Shown here piece after piece: positions 1 to 11,269 of a stretch of DNA of 64,000 nt. Numbering within the stretch: the stretch's first letter is position 1; each line of letters starts with the position of its first letter. The notes under the pieces were generated by a model. That model made no database searches, was not told the DNA's origin, and saw nothing but the letters and a program-made list of their open reading frames with translations. This DNA comes from Malaya genurostris (Eukaryota; Arthropoda; Insecta; Diptera; Culicidae), in contig NC_080572.1 in NCBI RefSeq assembly GCF_030247185.1, forward strand, positions 304,221,656-304,285,655, in the 5' to 3' direction. The position numbers were made by a program, and so were the translations under genes.

Positions 1-110
1 ATTTACGGATTCAGCTAAATAACCCTTTCGGCGAAATGACTTTCGATGAAATGACTTTCGGCGGAACGATCCTTTCGGCAAAATGTCTCCGTAAGGTTCC
101 GGCGAAAAAA
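1..110. repeat. degenerate TTTCGGCGAAATGA-type tandem repeat
   Basis: A run of imperfect units of roughly 14-18 bp built on TTTCGGCG(A/G)AA(T/C)GA opens the window. It is simple-sequence-like, has no coding signature and is probably the edge of a longer array cut by the window. Only the visible units support the call. Confidence 0.5.
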
Positions 111-2511
111 TGATCATGCTCAAGAAGGACCTGTAAACACCCGAAGCTTACGAGCAACGCGGTAGTGTGCAGGAGAACGGTGGACTGAGCATGTTTTAAA
201 ATTGGTATTGGTCACAGATCCGGTTGGAACAAGAAGGCACAGAGCGCAGAGAGCAAGAAGGGTGGACCAGGTTCTCTGTCTTGATCGAGGATGGACAGCG
301 GCAGCCACAAACCAAGTATTGTGGTGTACTATTGTTGATTATGCGTTATCTCAAATATGATGTAGTGCAAATGAATAATATGTAATCTGTAGAATTATAT
401 TCTAGCGTTTAAATTACTATTTTTCATCAAAAAGTTTTGTGAATAATTGTAAATGGTTTTAGCTGTATTTCCTTTATTTTTCAATTCACACAAATCAAAT
501 TTGCACCGAATGTAGACTTTAAGTTAACGTTTAAAAATGTTTAAAATATATTAAAAATCTTAAAAATATATCAAAGAGACTTTTTTAAATTTAAGTTTTT
601 TGGTAAATATTTTAAAACACTTTTTTCCGCGTATATTTTTTTAAGGTGTCCGAGTTCCTACGATTTGAAGAAAGTGCATGCAAAAGTACATACGCCCTTT
701 TTAAAAATCAGCCTTGAGTCGAAATGGTTTCTTCATCCGAAACGAATTGTTTTATCATAACGAATGTTGCGAATAAATCATACTGGAATCATGTGGAAAG
801 ATTCACCCACATCGGAGTAGGTGGAGTCTGACGACATGCTAATCATTTCTGAAATCGCTCTCAGAAACCATGCAACACAGGCGGAATGTCAAAAAATTAT
901 TCATGAAAATGAATGATAAATCTAGTTAAATTGAAGATGAACCCAAGGTGACTTGAAAAGCACAGCCTACTTCGCATAGTCTGGTTAAATGTGAAATCTT
1001 GAAATGAATTACAGTCATTTCCCTAGGACAAAAATATCTTTTTATCAATTCGCAATGTTTCGTTTTAATTCGAATAAAAACTCTAGTGTCAATATGCACA
1101 ACAATAAAAAGTTAATATATTATTAAAATGTACGAATATTACCGAAATATTTCGCAAACATGTTTGTGGATATATGCACTAGAAAAGAAAACAGTTATAG
1201 TAAACACGATTGCAGTTAACTTTGATCAAATTGAGAAACTACAATCCGAATGCATCTTTGTATACGCTTTCGGTATTCAGTACACAAAGAATCGACCGGT
1301 CACTCATTGCACGTACCGTTGATGGAATATTAATTACCGATCGATACGTACTACCTGGCGACACCTGCATCAGATATCAAAGGAATCTCCCCTCGCTGTT
1401 CAGTTGCAGGAAACGGACATTGATGGATGATAACCAACCAGCGGGAGCCACTACCTATAATAGAGACAATGATTCCCTATAAGCGTAAGACCCCACCGAA
1501 GGCAGTACCAGATGATCACAGTTTTATTGTACGGGTAAACAGTCATGCAGTTGCAGCGTTTGTACATGCACTCTAGAACCGCAAATATGCATTTGCATAG
1601 TGCTTATTTTTCTGTACAGTAACTGTTTTTCGTTCCGAAAGTCGTTGAACCCCAACATACAACTGATTCGTTTACTACATGCAGCAGTTCTTTCGCTCTT
1701 CAGGAGGAGGACTCACACCTCCAACCATGTCTTGGTCCAGGAAAAAAAAATACAATGCAAATGAGTCACTGAAAGCGACGTGTTGAATTAATTTTATTCA
1801 AAACAACGAACGATCAGAAACGATCCCTTGTTCTGGTGGCTAAGTCGGGAAGAATTATTGGCTCTGGGTATCTTCGATCTACCTCGCGTCTCCATCATCC
1901 TGCTACATTGAAGCAAGCACATATTCACGTCTTCATGATGTTCCAGTCCAGGTTGGTTTAGCAGAGCTGCTACAGTGTCATTATGCATCGCAGTAGGTGG
2001 TAAACGTTCTACCTTTCCAAGACAACCAACGAGGGGTGGTTCTGGGTGACATATGAGAAATTTTTGTTGAGATTATTCAAAACAATTTAACAATTGTAGT
2101 AATTAGGTACAGTCTTCCAGTCGCACTGTTAACGCTAATCTGAATCTAAATACAACCTCCTGTAATCAATAAGAAGCAAACTTTCAAGAGCATTTTAATT
2201 TCAGGTAACATATTACAAAACCGACGACTTTCAACCTTGAGGCATAATTCTGCTTGCCGAGAAACTGTCTCGAAACGTGATGCCCTGCTGTACTAAATAA
2301 TTCACACTGAAACTCACTTTAGAGTCTATTTATTTATTTATTCGTCATAAATCAAGAATAGTCCATAGGACATCTTAAATTGTCTTCCTCATAGATCACA
2401 AAATAATGTGAAATTTAGTAAGAATTAGATGATAAAATTTTATTAGTTTAAAAAATATTGCTTAAGTTTATTTTTGGTCACTGCGAAATCGACAGCTTCT
2501 GAATGTTTTTG
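111..2511. other. stretch without recognisable gene
   Basis: I see no convincing coding exon here. The short open frames at 120-308 (minus), 1128-1482 (plus) and 1794-1988 (minus) have no recognisable domain and no consistent splice signals. A short (TTTA)n run sits at 2332-2345 and may be the tail of an old retroposon. The rest is AT-rich sequence without structure I can name. Confidence 0.4.
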
Positions 2512-2696
2512 ATCTTTATTTTCTATAAAGGGGAGTAAATCAAAAACTCAAGGAAAAATACACGTAAAAATGTGGTCAGGTTTTAAATACTTACAGCTCA
2601 GTCTATTTTGTATCAATTATTAATATTACTTCATCATTTGATTGGAAATATTTCTACGTTTCGATTTGAATATATCAAGCCACGTATTTTCAATTA

Positions 2697-3898
2697 ACAG
2701 ATCGGCTGAAAAGTTCGTATCGTTTCTATGAAAGGGCGCCACTAGTATTAAATCCATACCATTTTCAGTTAGTACAAACCTTCAAAAGATATGTGTATAA
2801 ATTTGACAGCTGTCTGATTATTAGTTTGTGAGATATTGCATTTTGAGTGAAGCTACTTTTGTTATAGTGAAAAAAAAATGGAAAAAAAAGAATTTCGTGT
2901 GTTGATGAAACACTACTTTTTGATGAAAAAGAGTGCCGCCGATACCAAAAAATGACTTGATGAGTGTTATCCAGACTCTGCACCGGGCGAAGCAACAATT
3001 CGTAAGTGGTTAGCAAAATTTCGTGCTGAGCACCGAAGACGATGAACGCAGTGGACGTCCAAAAGAGGCTGTTACCGATGAAAACGTGAAAAAAATCCAC
3101 AAAATGATTTTCAATGACCGTAAAGTGAAGTTGATCGAGATAGCTGACACCCTAAAGATATCAAAGGAACGTGTTGGACATATTATTCACGAATATTTGG
3201 ATATGAGAAAGCTTTGTGCAAACAACAACGAATTGATTATTCTAAGCAGTGTTTGGAGCTGTTATATCGAAATAAAACCGATTTTTTTCGTCGATATATA
3301 ACAATGGACGAAACATGGCTCCATCACTTCACTCCGGAGTCCAATCGACAGTCAGCTGAGTGGACTGCACGCGATGAACCGAACCCAAAGCGTGGAAAGA
3401 CTCAAGAATCGGCCGGTAAGGTTATGGCGTCTGTATTTTGGGATTCGCATGGTATAATTTTCATCGACTACCTTGAAAAGGGAAAAAACCATCAACAGTG
3501 ACTATTATATAGCGTTATTAGAGCGTTTGAAGGACGAAATTTCAAAAAAACGGCCTCATTTGAAGAAGAAAAAAGTTTTGTTTCATAAAGACAATGCACC
3601 GTGTCACAAGTCGATGAAAACCATGCTGAAATTGAACGAATTGGGCTTCGAATTGCTCCCTCATCCACCGTATTCTCCAGATTTGACCCCCAGTGACTTT
3701 TTCCTGCTCTCAGACCTCAAGAGAATGCTCGCTGGTAAAAAATTTAGAAGCAATGAAGAGGTAATCGCTGAAACTGAGGCCTATTTTGAGGCAAAGGACA
3801 AATCGCCTCTGATGGCAATTATGTTGAATAATAAAAACGAATTTTGGCAAAAAAATGTGTGTTTCTATTAAACGATACGAACTTTTCAGCCGAACTGT
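2697..3898 (+). mobile_element. mariner element A, full length (1202 bp), inactive
   Basis: Inverted termini ACAGATCGGCTGAAAAG (left) and the complement of ACAGTTCGGCTGAAAAG (right) are flanked by TA at 2695-2696 and 3899-3900, as expected for Tc1/mariner. The size is typical of a full mariner. Inside is a plus-strand DD34D transposase relic. Mariner B at 4331-5249 is a close relative in opposite orientation about 430 bp away, and copy C is at 32298-33147. Confidence 0.95.
2878..3871 (+). pseudogene. mariner transposase (DD34D), pseudogene
   Basis: Translated in pieces, this is a mariner transposase: an N-terminal paired HTH region (STEDDERSGRPKEAV), then ITMDETWLHHF with the first catalytic Asp, KDNAPCH with the second and YSPDLTPSDFF with the third. 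The second and third are separated by 34 residues, which defines DD34D. The start ATG is at 2878. A TGA at 2953-2955 replaces the Trp present in copy B. A small deletion near 3023 shifts the frame, a deletion of about 40 bp removes the WVPRELT linker region near 3218, and another frameshift lies near 3480. The catalytic residues survive but no continuous product is possible. Confidence 0.9.
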
Positions 3899-4330
3899 TA
3901 TAGATGATTGAAATTTTGATTAGTAGCGAGCAGTGTCCTATTTTGTGTGCTAAAAATCTCCGGCATATCGGATTTCCCTGCCATAGACGACGGTTTTGAA
4001 GGAGTGAGCGATATATCAAAGGGAAAGCATCGCTCTGATTGGTCAATCGATGCTAAAGCAAAGCTGTTGGAATCACGCGAATCTATAAATATAAGCAAAA
4101 TTATAGCTAACGTTTCAGTCCTACGCGTAGCATGCTAGAGGTAGGTTGTTGCTAGACAGCAAGGCAAAAAGTGCCATAAAACGATTTGAAGCTTTAATTG
4201 ATATGCTCTGATCTTATGTCATGCAAGCTCGGATGAAATTCCATGTTATGTCGTTTCGCCTGAAAAGTTGACAATATCGAATTTTTCAAGAAGGGAAGTA
4301 AAAAAATCGAATTTTTACACCGCGATCTTA

Positions 4331-5249
4331 ACAGTTCGGCTGAAAAGTTCGTATCGTTTAATAGAAACACACATTTTTTTGCCAAAATTCGTTTTTATTA
4401 TTCAACATAATTGCCATCAGAGGCGATACAGCGATTATAGCGATCTTCCAACTTTTCGATACCATTTTTGTAGTACGATTTGTCCTTCGCTTCAAAATAG
4501 GCCTCAGATTCAGCGATTACCTCTTCATCATCGCGTGCAGTCCACTCAGCTGACTGTCGATTGGACTCCGGAGTGAAGTGATGGAGCCATGTTTCGTCCA
4601 TTGTTATATATCGACGAAAAAAATCGGTTTTATTTCGATATAACAGCTCCAAACACTGCTCAGAATCATCAATTCGTTGTTGTTTCTGATCGATTGTGAG
4701 CTCACGCGGCACCCATTTTGCACAAAGCTTTCTCATATCCAAATATTCGTGAATAATATGTCCAACACGTTCCTTTGATATCTTTAGGGTGTCAGCTATC
4801 TCGACCAACTTCACTTTACGGTCATTGAAAATCATTTTGTGGATTTTTTTCACGTTTTCATCGGTAACAGCCTCTTTTGGACGTCCACTGCGTTCATCGT
4901 CTTCGGTGCTCATATGACCAGTACGAAATTTTGCAAACCACTTACGAATTGTTGCTTCGTCCGGTGCAGAGTCTGGATAACACTCATCAAGCCATTTTTT
5001 GGTATCGGCGGCACTCTTTTTCATCAAAAAGTAGTGTTTCATCAACACACGAAATTCCTTTTTTCCATTTTTTTTTCACAATAACAAAAGCAGCATCACT
5101 CAAAGTGCAATATCTCACAAACTAATAATCAGACTGCTGTCAAATTTATACACTTATCTTTTGAAGGTTGGTACTAACTGAAAATGGTATGGATTTAATT
5201 CTAGTGGCGCCCTCCCATAGAAACGATACGAACTTTTCAGCCGATCTGT
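4331..5249 (-). mobile_element. mariner element B, internally deleted (919 bp)
   Basis: The termini match mariner A and are flanked by TA (4329-4330 and 5250-5251). The element is in inverse orientation to A. Compared with A it lacks about 280 bp of the catalytic region. Both ends are complete, so it could in principle be moved by a transposase supplied in trans. Confidence 0.93.
4398..5048 (-). pseudogene. mariner transposase, internally deleted but open reading frame
   Basis: About 214 codons are open without a stop. The frame keeps the N-terminal DNA-binding half (GRPKEAV, HTH, WVPRELT) and the first catalytic Asp (ITMDETW), then jumps in frame from SAEWTARD to EEVIAE, deleting the second and third catalytic Asp. 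The C-terminus (RYNRCIASDGNYVE) is intact. The annotated mariner start ATG upstream (near 5068) is out of frame through loss of bases in an A-run, so translation would have to begin at an internal Met, losing about nine residues. A cut-and-paste reaction is not possible with this protein; whether it is expressed is unknown. Confidence 0.85.
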
Positions 5250-5339
5250 TAACTGAAACGTGGTGTCGACAAGTTAAGCCCGTATCCGAGCGAGTTCGGG
5301 CCGTAATTGAAAAATTCACTGCTCCGAAAGTATTGATTC

Positions 5340-5500
5340 ACACAGACATTTTGCGTACTCGACGAACTGAGTCGAATGTTATATGACACTCGGTCCTCCA
5401 GGCCTTTGTTTTCACAGTAATTGCAGACCTTCCTGTATGAGAAAGGCAAAAACTTGTAATCAATGTAAAATAAGTTATACGGATTCATACTGTTTTTTGC
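5340..5500 (-). repeat. fragment of the 55-58 kb repeat family
   Basis: TTTGCGTACTCGACGAACTG, a GGCCCGGAGGGCC-like segment (here GGTCCTCCAGGCC) and TGAGAAAGGC match, in the opposite orientation, the module seen at 57420-57960. The central part is missing, so this is a truncated copy. Confidence 0.5.
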
Positions 5501-7850
5501 TTTCTTAAATAGAAACGTTATGCAATCACTATTTTTTCCTCTACCACTACCCCGATACTAGACAAATTACGGAAATGGCATCGCTGGTTATAGGCACTCT
5601 TTAATGGCATTACTGATCCTCGCGTAACTTCTTGCACGCAATCCCACTATTGGGTTAGAAGTACTCAATAATAATAAATTTCTGGGTGCGTGAAAAAATT
5701 GGATTTACCATTTCATGATGATAATGAAATCTGCCAAGCAGCGGACGGTCGCTAACCAGATTGCGAAAAAGATAGCAATGCAATACGTCTTGATCTGCGG
5801 TTCCGATCGTCATTTATCTACCGAGTTTTTTTGAACGGTGGATATATTAATAGCAGCTTGCGTTTCAGTAGTGCGTATCGAATCTAATTTTTAAGCCTAC
5901 AGGCGAATATCTAGAAATCCTCAGCCTTAGTCTGTTTAAAGCAGCAGTTTAGTCCCCTTTCACACTACACAACCGTACACAGTACAGATCAACGTTTAAA
6001 ATAAAAATGCGAATTCATCAAATCTAACAATTAGACGGAGTCCGTCGACACTCAGGTCATCGCTTTTCGGTTCGCAATAAAATTTCACACATCGTCAACC
6101 GCGAACTTGACCGGCGTTTCAAGCGTAGAGAGACCTCGAACTTCATCGGGCGTGCCTACCCTGACTCATCCACTTCCTTATCGCACCGGTGGGATCTATG
6201 TCGACCCCGCATAAACCGCCGAATCTTTCAACCGAACCCTACGGTTTTCGGTTTTCCGCGTCCGATTTGGTTACGTTAAACCGATAACCGACAACCTTGG
6301 TCAGTCATAGAAAACCGTTCTGAGCGGTTGTGAACTTTTTCCGGTTGAGTGCTGAAACCAACTGCATGAAACCGTCGGGTGGAACAATCAAGCATCCAAA
6401 TCTGAAGGCACAATTTCGGATAGCCTTAGCTGCAGTACGAAGTCACTGGTGGACACTTTCTCGAAATACGTATGATTTTTATTAAAAGTTTCTTCTAGAG
6501 TTCATTGTTAAATTGCTATGTTAATTAATTTTCCGAAACTCTCTCGAGAATCATTTCTGGGCTGTACATAAATCTCGCATTACGTTAATTTTTATGTAAT
6601 GGCTGGCTTGACTCAAGCATAGTGATTTTCTACACACACAGAGTCTTAGTCTGCCGTAGTTACAAGAATATATGCGAAGTATATTTATAATGAATATTTA
6701 TTATACAACTAAGTCAAAGACACTGTGCCGTTTACAAGCTGTAACATCAATTTAAGTATGCTAAATTGATTTTCTGGTTGAATTACTCTGATCTTATTTA
6801 CTATACAACGGCATAGTATAATCTTTCGTTCATATATGAGTGCTAATGGCAAAGAAAAACAACTTAATAACATGCCAGGGGTTGCTGGAGAACTAAGATT
6901 ATTGTTCCTCCTCATGCTGCTCCGGTGCTTAAACCCTATTCTACTGCTACTTTCAATCAGTGCTTCCGCAATGGACAATGGATGTTGTGATCTCGTCCCG
7001 GGAAACTGACGATCTAATGATTTGTATCGATTCCAAACCGTCGATACTGCCAACATCGATTTGAATTGGTAGAGTTCCAACAACGCTGTGAATAGAAAAG
7101 AATATGTATTAATTTTAATTATTCCAATGAAATATTTGCATTTGCAATATTCTTGTAACAGTAAAGTTTTATGAGAAACTACGAAACGGGCAGTTGGAAA
7201 GAATACGACAAATGATAGGCGTAGGAAATGTCAGAGACGACACCGCGAGATTGACGTTGAATTTTTTTCCGATGCCCTGAAAATAACCATTTGAGACTTT
7301 GGAGCCCTGCAAAAGGGCTATTTTTTATCCTTCACTCTCCCCTACACCAAAAAGCTCGTTCTTTGAGCCGCCTGGTAATGGACATCATTTTCAGCCATAG
7401 GCCAGAGCGTTCACAAAATAAATTTCGAATTGTTAATATACTGTGTCTAAAATTACTGAAAATAATTATATTAAAACTAGCTGACCCGTCGAACTTCGTC
7501 TCGCCCAAAAACTATTTGTTCGCATTTATGTGTTCGACGAGCAGAATGGTCAAACGACTAATCGGTTAACGTTTTTCTCCAATATTTTGCTGATTACTTA
7601 ACCTACAATCAACGGAATTCGACACACATTCGCTTTAGCCCAAAAAAAAAGAAACATCACCCAAAATTAATGTGAACATGTGTACATCTTTTAGGCATCG
7701 ATAATGTTTTCTAAAAACTTGTTCTGTAAGTTCAAGATGCCAAAAAGTACCACACGTACTTTAGAGTTCTAATAAAGTGGATATTTTTAGATACGAAGGA
7801 ACTTCTGGTGCCTTGGAGAGACGACGCTTACATTTTAAGTTGATATTGAG
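5501..7850. other. non-coding stretch with one possible orphan exon
   Basis: No recognised gene. The only frame of note is minus 6709-7083, listed separately. A short piece at 7480-7515 (AGCTGACCCGTCGAACTTCG) resembles the common insect repeat end AGCTGACCCGGCGAACTTCG. No LTRs or long inverted repeats were seen. Confidence 0.4.
6709..7083 (-). CDS. possible orphan exon of unknown protein
   Basis: A 124-codon open frame on the minus strand is preceded by a good splice-acceptor-like sequence (TTTTCTATTCACAG just upstream, around 7086-7098). The first about 60 residues look protein-like (SMLAVSTVWNRYK, HPLSIAEALIESSS), while the last third is AT-rich and less convincing. I do not recognise a family, and no partner exon was found nearby. 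It may be a terminal exon of a gene lying to the right, a retrocopy fragment, or chance. Confidence 0.2.
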   Translation of the reverse strand: MLELYQFKSMLAVSTVWNRYKSLDRQFPGTRSQHPLSIAEALIESSSRIGFKHRSSMRRNNNLSSPATPGMLLSCFSLPLALIYERKIILCRCIVNKIRVIQPENQFSILKLMLQLVNGTVSLT

Positions 7851-8320
7851 CTTACCAATTTGAGCATTCTTCTTAGCAAGAATGGCTTTTATCGTATCAA
7901 AGAACGCTCTCTAGCAACTCTTCACACGATTCAATCAGTGCCATCAAAGAGAGACGAATATCATCTCAGTAACAAAACACCTGCATGGTCCATTTAACAC
8001 AGAATGGACACCAGTGCGAAAACGATTTTCTCTCGACAACCCTTCTGAACATCACGGGTTAGCACGTTGGGGTAGGGATTCGCTCTGAAGCAATTCTCGT
8101 TTTCCGATCCGATTCTATACGGGCAGTGGATAATTGTGATAGAATCATTTTACTATTGTCGCCTATTCTAACTATGTACATATAACTTCGGCATAAGTTG
8201 TGTCTATGAAAATATCTGTGAATGCTCAACACAAAGGTTTCTAAATACTGTAACCTAGTATCAGAATCATCAAGTTGATTCATCGGTTCGATTTTCTGGG
8301 ATAATTGTCAAATTGCGACT
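7850..8320 (+). repeat. diverged repeat shared with 47520-47770 (inverse)
   Basis: Sequence such as ATCGTATCAAAGAACGCT, AACTCTTCACACGATTCAAT and TAGTATCAGAATCATCAAG recurs inverted at 47520-47770, where it sits inside a Jockey-type LINE relic. One frame reads RIKERSLATLHTIQSVP in both copies, so it was probably coding. Stops break it here. Confidence 0.6.
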
Positions 8321-8519
8321 CGTTGCGCGCCAAAAGATTCTTTCAACGATCTAGTATTTCTTTCTTCGACGGCCAAACACTTATGCAATTCGTTATACGC
8401 CAAACACCTATCGATGATCTAGCAATCATTGGCGACTTTTTCAGTGGAAAATTATCGATTACAAAGAATGATCTCTGCATTTTTATATATATAGATGTGG
8501 GACAATTAAGAGGTTCTTA

Positions 8520-8800
8520 AGAGTTCTCTTGATGCTGGATTTCAAGTTGACACTAGATTTAGACGTTTCATGCAATTCTAAGATATTTGATTCCGGAGAT
8601 CTTAAATTGTAATCAAAGTCTTTGAATCGATTTTTTTTTCAAAATAAATTAAATTCTAAGACATTTGGAACCAACAAAAAATTTTCGATTTCGGAACTTT
8701 GACCGCCGGGCGGAACCACTTACCCATATCAGATTTTGCATAGGGACTTTTTTTTAGGGTGTTTAACTTTTGAGCACCACCGCTTTACGAATGCACATGA
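8520..8800 (+). repeat. MITE-like repeat related to 33425-35469
   Basis: Shared blocks include GACCGCCGGGCGGAACC, CATAGGGACTTTTTTT and ACTTTTGAGCACCACC, which recur at 33480-33570 (inverted) and 35090-35190. A neighbouring motif (ACGTTTCATGCAATTCTAAG) recurs near 33630 and, weakly, around 39200-39350 and 41150-41530. Boundaries are uncertain. Confidence 0.5.
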
Positions 8801-9470
8801 AAGGTAAACATTCCAAAGTATTGCACGAATCTAATCAACATTTCGTTGCAGCGCTAGAGTAAGGCATGCAAAAACAAGCGAAAATGATGTAAACATAAAC
8901 AGTATCCCTCGTATCCCTTGACTACCGACTTCCCTACACTACCAAGCAGAACTGATACACTGATTGAATTGAATTTGAAACAAAAAAAAATTGCTGTTTG
9001 TTCAGTCCAATATGCATGTTTTATTTCCTTTAATTGTGCATTATCAGTCATCTTAAAACTAATTGCAGTTACTTAATTAGGCCACATGAACTACGAACTT
9101 TTGAGTTTACTCTAGCCGTTAGAATTTATACACATTTCTTTCGAAATTTTTCTATAGTTGTAGCTTGTTGTTTATATTGAGAGAGTTCTCTATTCACGAG
9201 AGCACAATATCGTTCGACTCCGGACAGTTAGATGGATTCGACGATTTCGGTATAGCATGGGCTTCATTCACTTTATACCACATAGAAACATCTTTGTCGT
9301 AGTGACAAGATGCCAAATCATACCAGAATAGCGAGGGAGCGTCAAGACTGCGTAAGAATGGTAACGAGGATGACTAAACATTAAACAGACGCATACTGCT
9401 TAAAATCTCTACTGCTCACTTGTTCGTTCAACTCTAGAGTACTGCTCAGTCGTATAGAATCCTCACTGCC
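8801..9470. other. stretch without recognisable gene
   Basis: AT-rich sequence. The frame at 8854-9051 (minus) has no domain or splice support. I see nothing further that can be supported. Confidence 0.35.
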
Positions 9471-9479
9471 TCAACGGTG

Positions 9480-9840
9480 CTCATAGAATAGATACAATGC
9501 AGATTTATTCGCTTCACTCGCCGGCGTTTACCGTGGAACAGTCCTCACCAACTACCAAGTTACGAAAGACGTTGGTTACTAATCGGTCTCGTTAGACTAC
9601 AAGTTCGACGAGATGATGTACGTGCATTATTAATAGCAGATGTTTTGAATGACAAGCTTGACTGTCCCGCTTTGCTTCACGAAGTAATTATCAACGTCCG
9701 ACCCCGTGCTCATTTCAACAGTGCATTTTTACGACGTACCAACTATAGTGTTAACATAGATCATTCAATCGTGTATCATTAGGATTAGACTTTAATCTAT
9801 AGCGCAGCAGGATACTTGGAAATTTTTTATTCCGAAACTA
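9480..9840 (+). pseudogene. LINE reverse-transcriptase C-terminal fragment
   Basis: The translation contains RRDDVRALLIADVLNDKLDC and PALLHEVIINVRPRAHFN, the conserved C-terminal part of Jockey/CR1-type LINE ORF2 that also occurs at 11110-11270, 46926-47237 and 62100-62410. Frameshifts and stops break it, and no 5' part is attached. Confidence 0.7.
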
Positions 9841-10012
9841 CTTTAGCAGTGTTTTCTGCAAAGAAACTTCGTCTACGTAGAATATTCTCTTGGCCATCAG
9901 CAATGTTCCACTCCGTTAATCGTTTGGTCCTCATCCAACGATTACGACTGCTGTCGTTAACAATTAACTGAAATAGTCATTAAGTTTCGGCCCTGATGGT
10001 ATTCCGCCATTA

Positions 10013-10792
10013 GTGTTGAAGAAATGCTGCAGAAGTCTTCTTGTACCTTTGACAAAACTTGTACCTTTGACAACCTATCTCTCCAGCTTGGATTTTTTCC
10101 CGAATCTAGGCGATAAATTCCACATTTCAAAAGATCGAGGAATTGCCGCATTATGTTCAGTTTCAAAACTATTTGAAATAATAATCCTGGACTTCATAAT
10201 TCACAACTGCTTCAGTTACATATCTGATACTCAACACGGTTTCATGCCTAAACGGTCTACATCTACAAATCTTGTTTTATATACATCATACATCATTCGA
10301 ACTATGCAAGCGCAACATCAAGTTGATGTCATCTATAGAGATTTCACTGCTGCATTCGACAAGATTAACCATCAAATTGCAATTGCGAAGCTCGACAGGC
10401 TTGGGTTTAGCTGCTCCTTTCTCAATCAGATTGAATCATATCTGACTGGTCGTAGTATGACCGTGAAAATTGGCGACTGTGTTAGTCCATCATTCATCGT
10501 GAGCTCTGGCGTTCCTCAGGGAAGCCATCTAGGACAATTTATATTTCTGCTATATCTAAATGATCTGATTTTCTCATTGCAATGTATGAAGCTATCATTT
10601 CCCGACGATTTCAAGCTGTTTCGTCTCATCAAAGATCTGAAAGACTCAACTTTCTTGCAGTCAACGTTGGATGTATTTTCTAACTGGTGCAACAGAATGG
10701 TTCTGAACGTCTCTAAATGCTCCGTTATCACCTTCTCTCGTAAACGAACCACGTATGATTACACTATTTCACAAGCTGTACTAAAACGGTAG
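10013..10792 (+). pseudogene. LINE reverse transcriptase, decayed
   Basis: The 259-codon open piece carries recognisable RT blocks: FGPDGIPPLV just before it, CSVSKLFE, DTQHGFMPKRSTSTNLV, DVIYRDFTAAFDKINH (first Asp region), SSGVPQGSHLGQFIF and the active-site box, here SFPDDFKLF instead of (F/Y)ADD. Loss of the aromatic/Ala before DD, and a stop (TAG) at about 10791 that separates it from the following DLGMLLDLKLS segment, show it is dead. Confidence 0.85.
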
Positions 10793-10972
10793 ACATTAAT
10801 CAAGGATCTAGGAATGTTACTAGATTTAAAACTTAGTTTGAAAGATCACATAGAATATACCCTCTAGCATTCAAGACGCCGCTAGGTTTCATCTTTCGCA
10901 TCTCAAAAAATTTCAATAACATATACTGCCTGAAATCGTTATATTGCGCTCTAGTTCGCTCTACACTGGAGT

Positions 10973-11269
10973 ATGCTGTTGTTGTTTGGGCACCATATTA
11001 CCAAACTGATAAGCTGCGCATTGAAACTGTGCAGCGCAAATTCATTGAATCTTCCAAGCTACGAAAATCGATATAGGCTCATACACCTTGATTTGCTATC
11101 TGTCCGCCGTGATACACTAAAAGCTGTTTTCGTCGCGGACTTGATCCAATCTCGAATTGATTGTGCAGATCTCCTACAACAGCTAAGTTTTGACATTCAT
11201 CGGTGTAATTTGCGGTTTAATCCCTTTCTCAGAATTCCTCGTGCTAGAACTAACTATGGTTTTAATTGA
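10973..11269 (+). pseudogene. LINE ORF2 C-terminal fragment
   Basis: This continues the RT relic in another frame. LRSVRRDTLKAVFVADLIQS-like sequence, RIDCADLLQQLSFDIHRCNL and RIPRARTNYGFN match the C-terminal domain of the other LINE relics here. It ends just before the 3' untranslated region and the TAAA tail. Confidence 0.7.

Larger units (their letters stand above)
2512..4272 (+). repeat. dispersed repeat, copy 1 (interrupted by mariner A)
   Basis: The flanks 2512-2696 and 3899-4272 together match 23687-24904 closely. Shared landmarks include GTGGTCAGGTTTTAAA, CTGCCATAGACGACGG and TAGCATGCTAGAGGTAGG. This copy carries a 1.2 kb mariner that copy 2 lacks, and it lacks a 657 bp TTAA element that copy 2 carries. 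The repeat has no recognisable protein. The short frame at 3947-4138 is also present in copy 2 but is not recognised. Confidence 0.75.

Noticed and set aside
120..308. Minus-strand frame with a hydrophobic stretch (LLALCALCLLVPTG), possible signal peptide
   Set aside because: Only 62 codons, no splice context, no homologue recognised, next to a simple repeat. Not enough to call a gene.
1128..1482. Two overlapping plus-strand frames (64 and 90 codons)
   Set aside because: No domain, unremarkable composition, no acceptor or donor of note; consistent with chance in AT-rich DNA.
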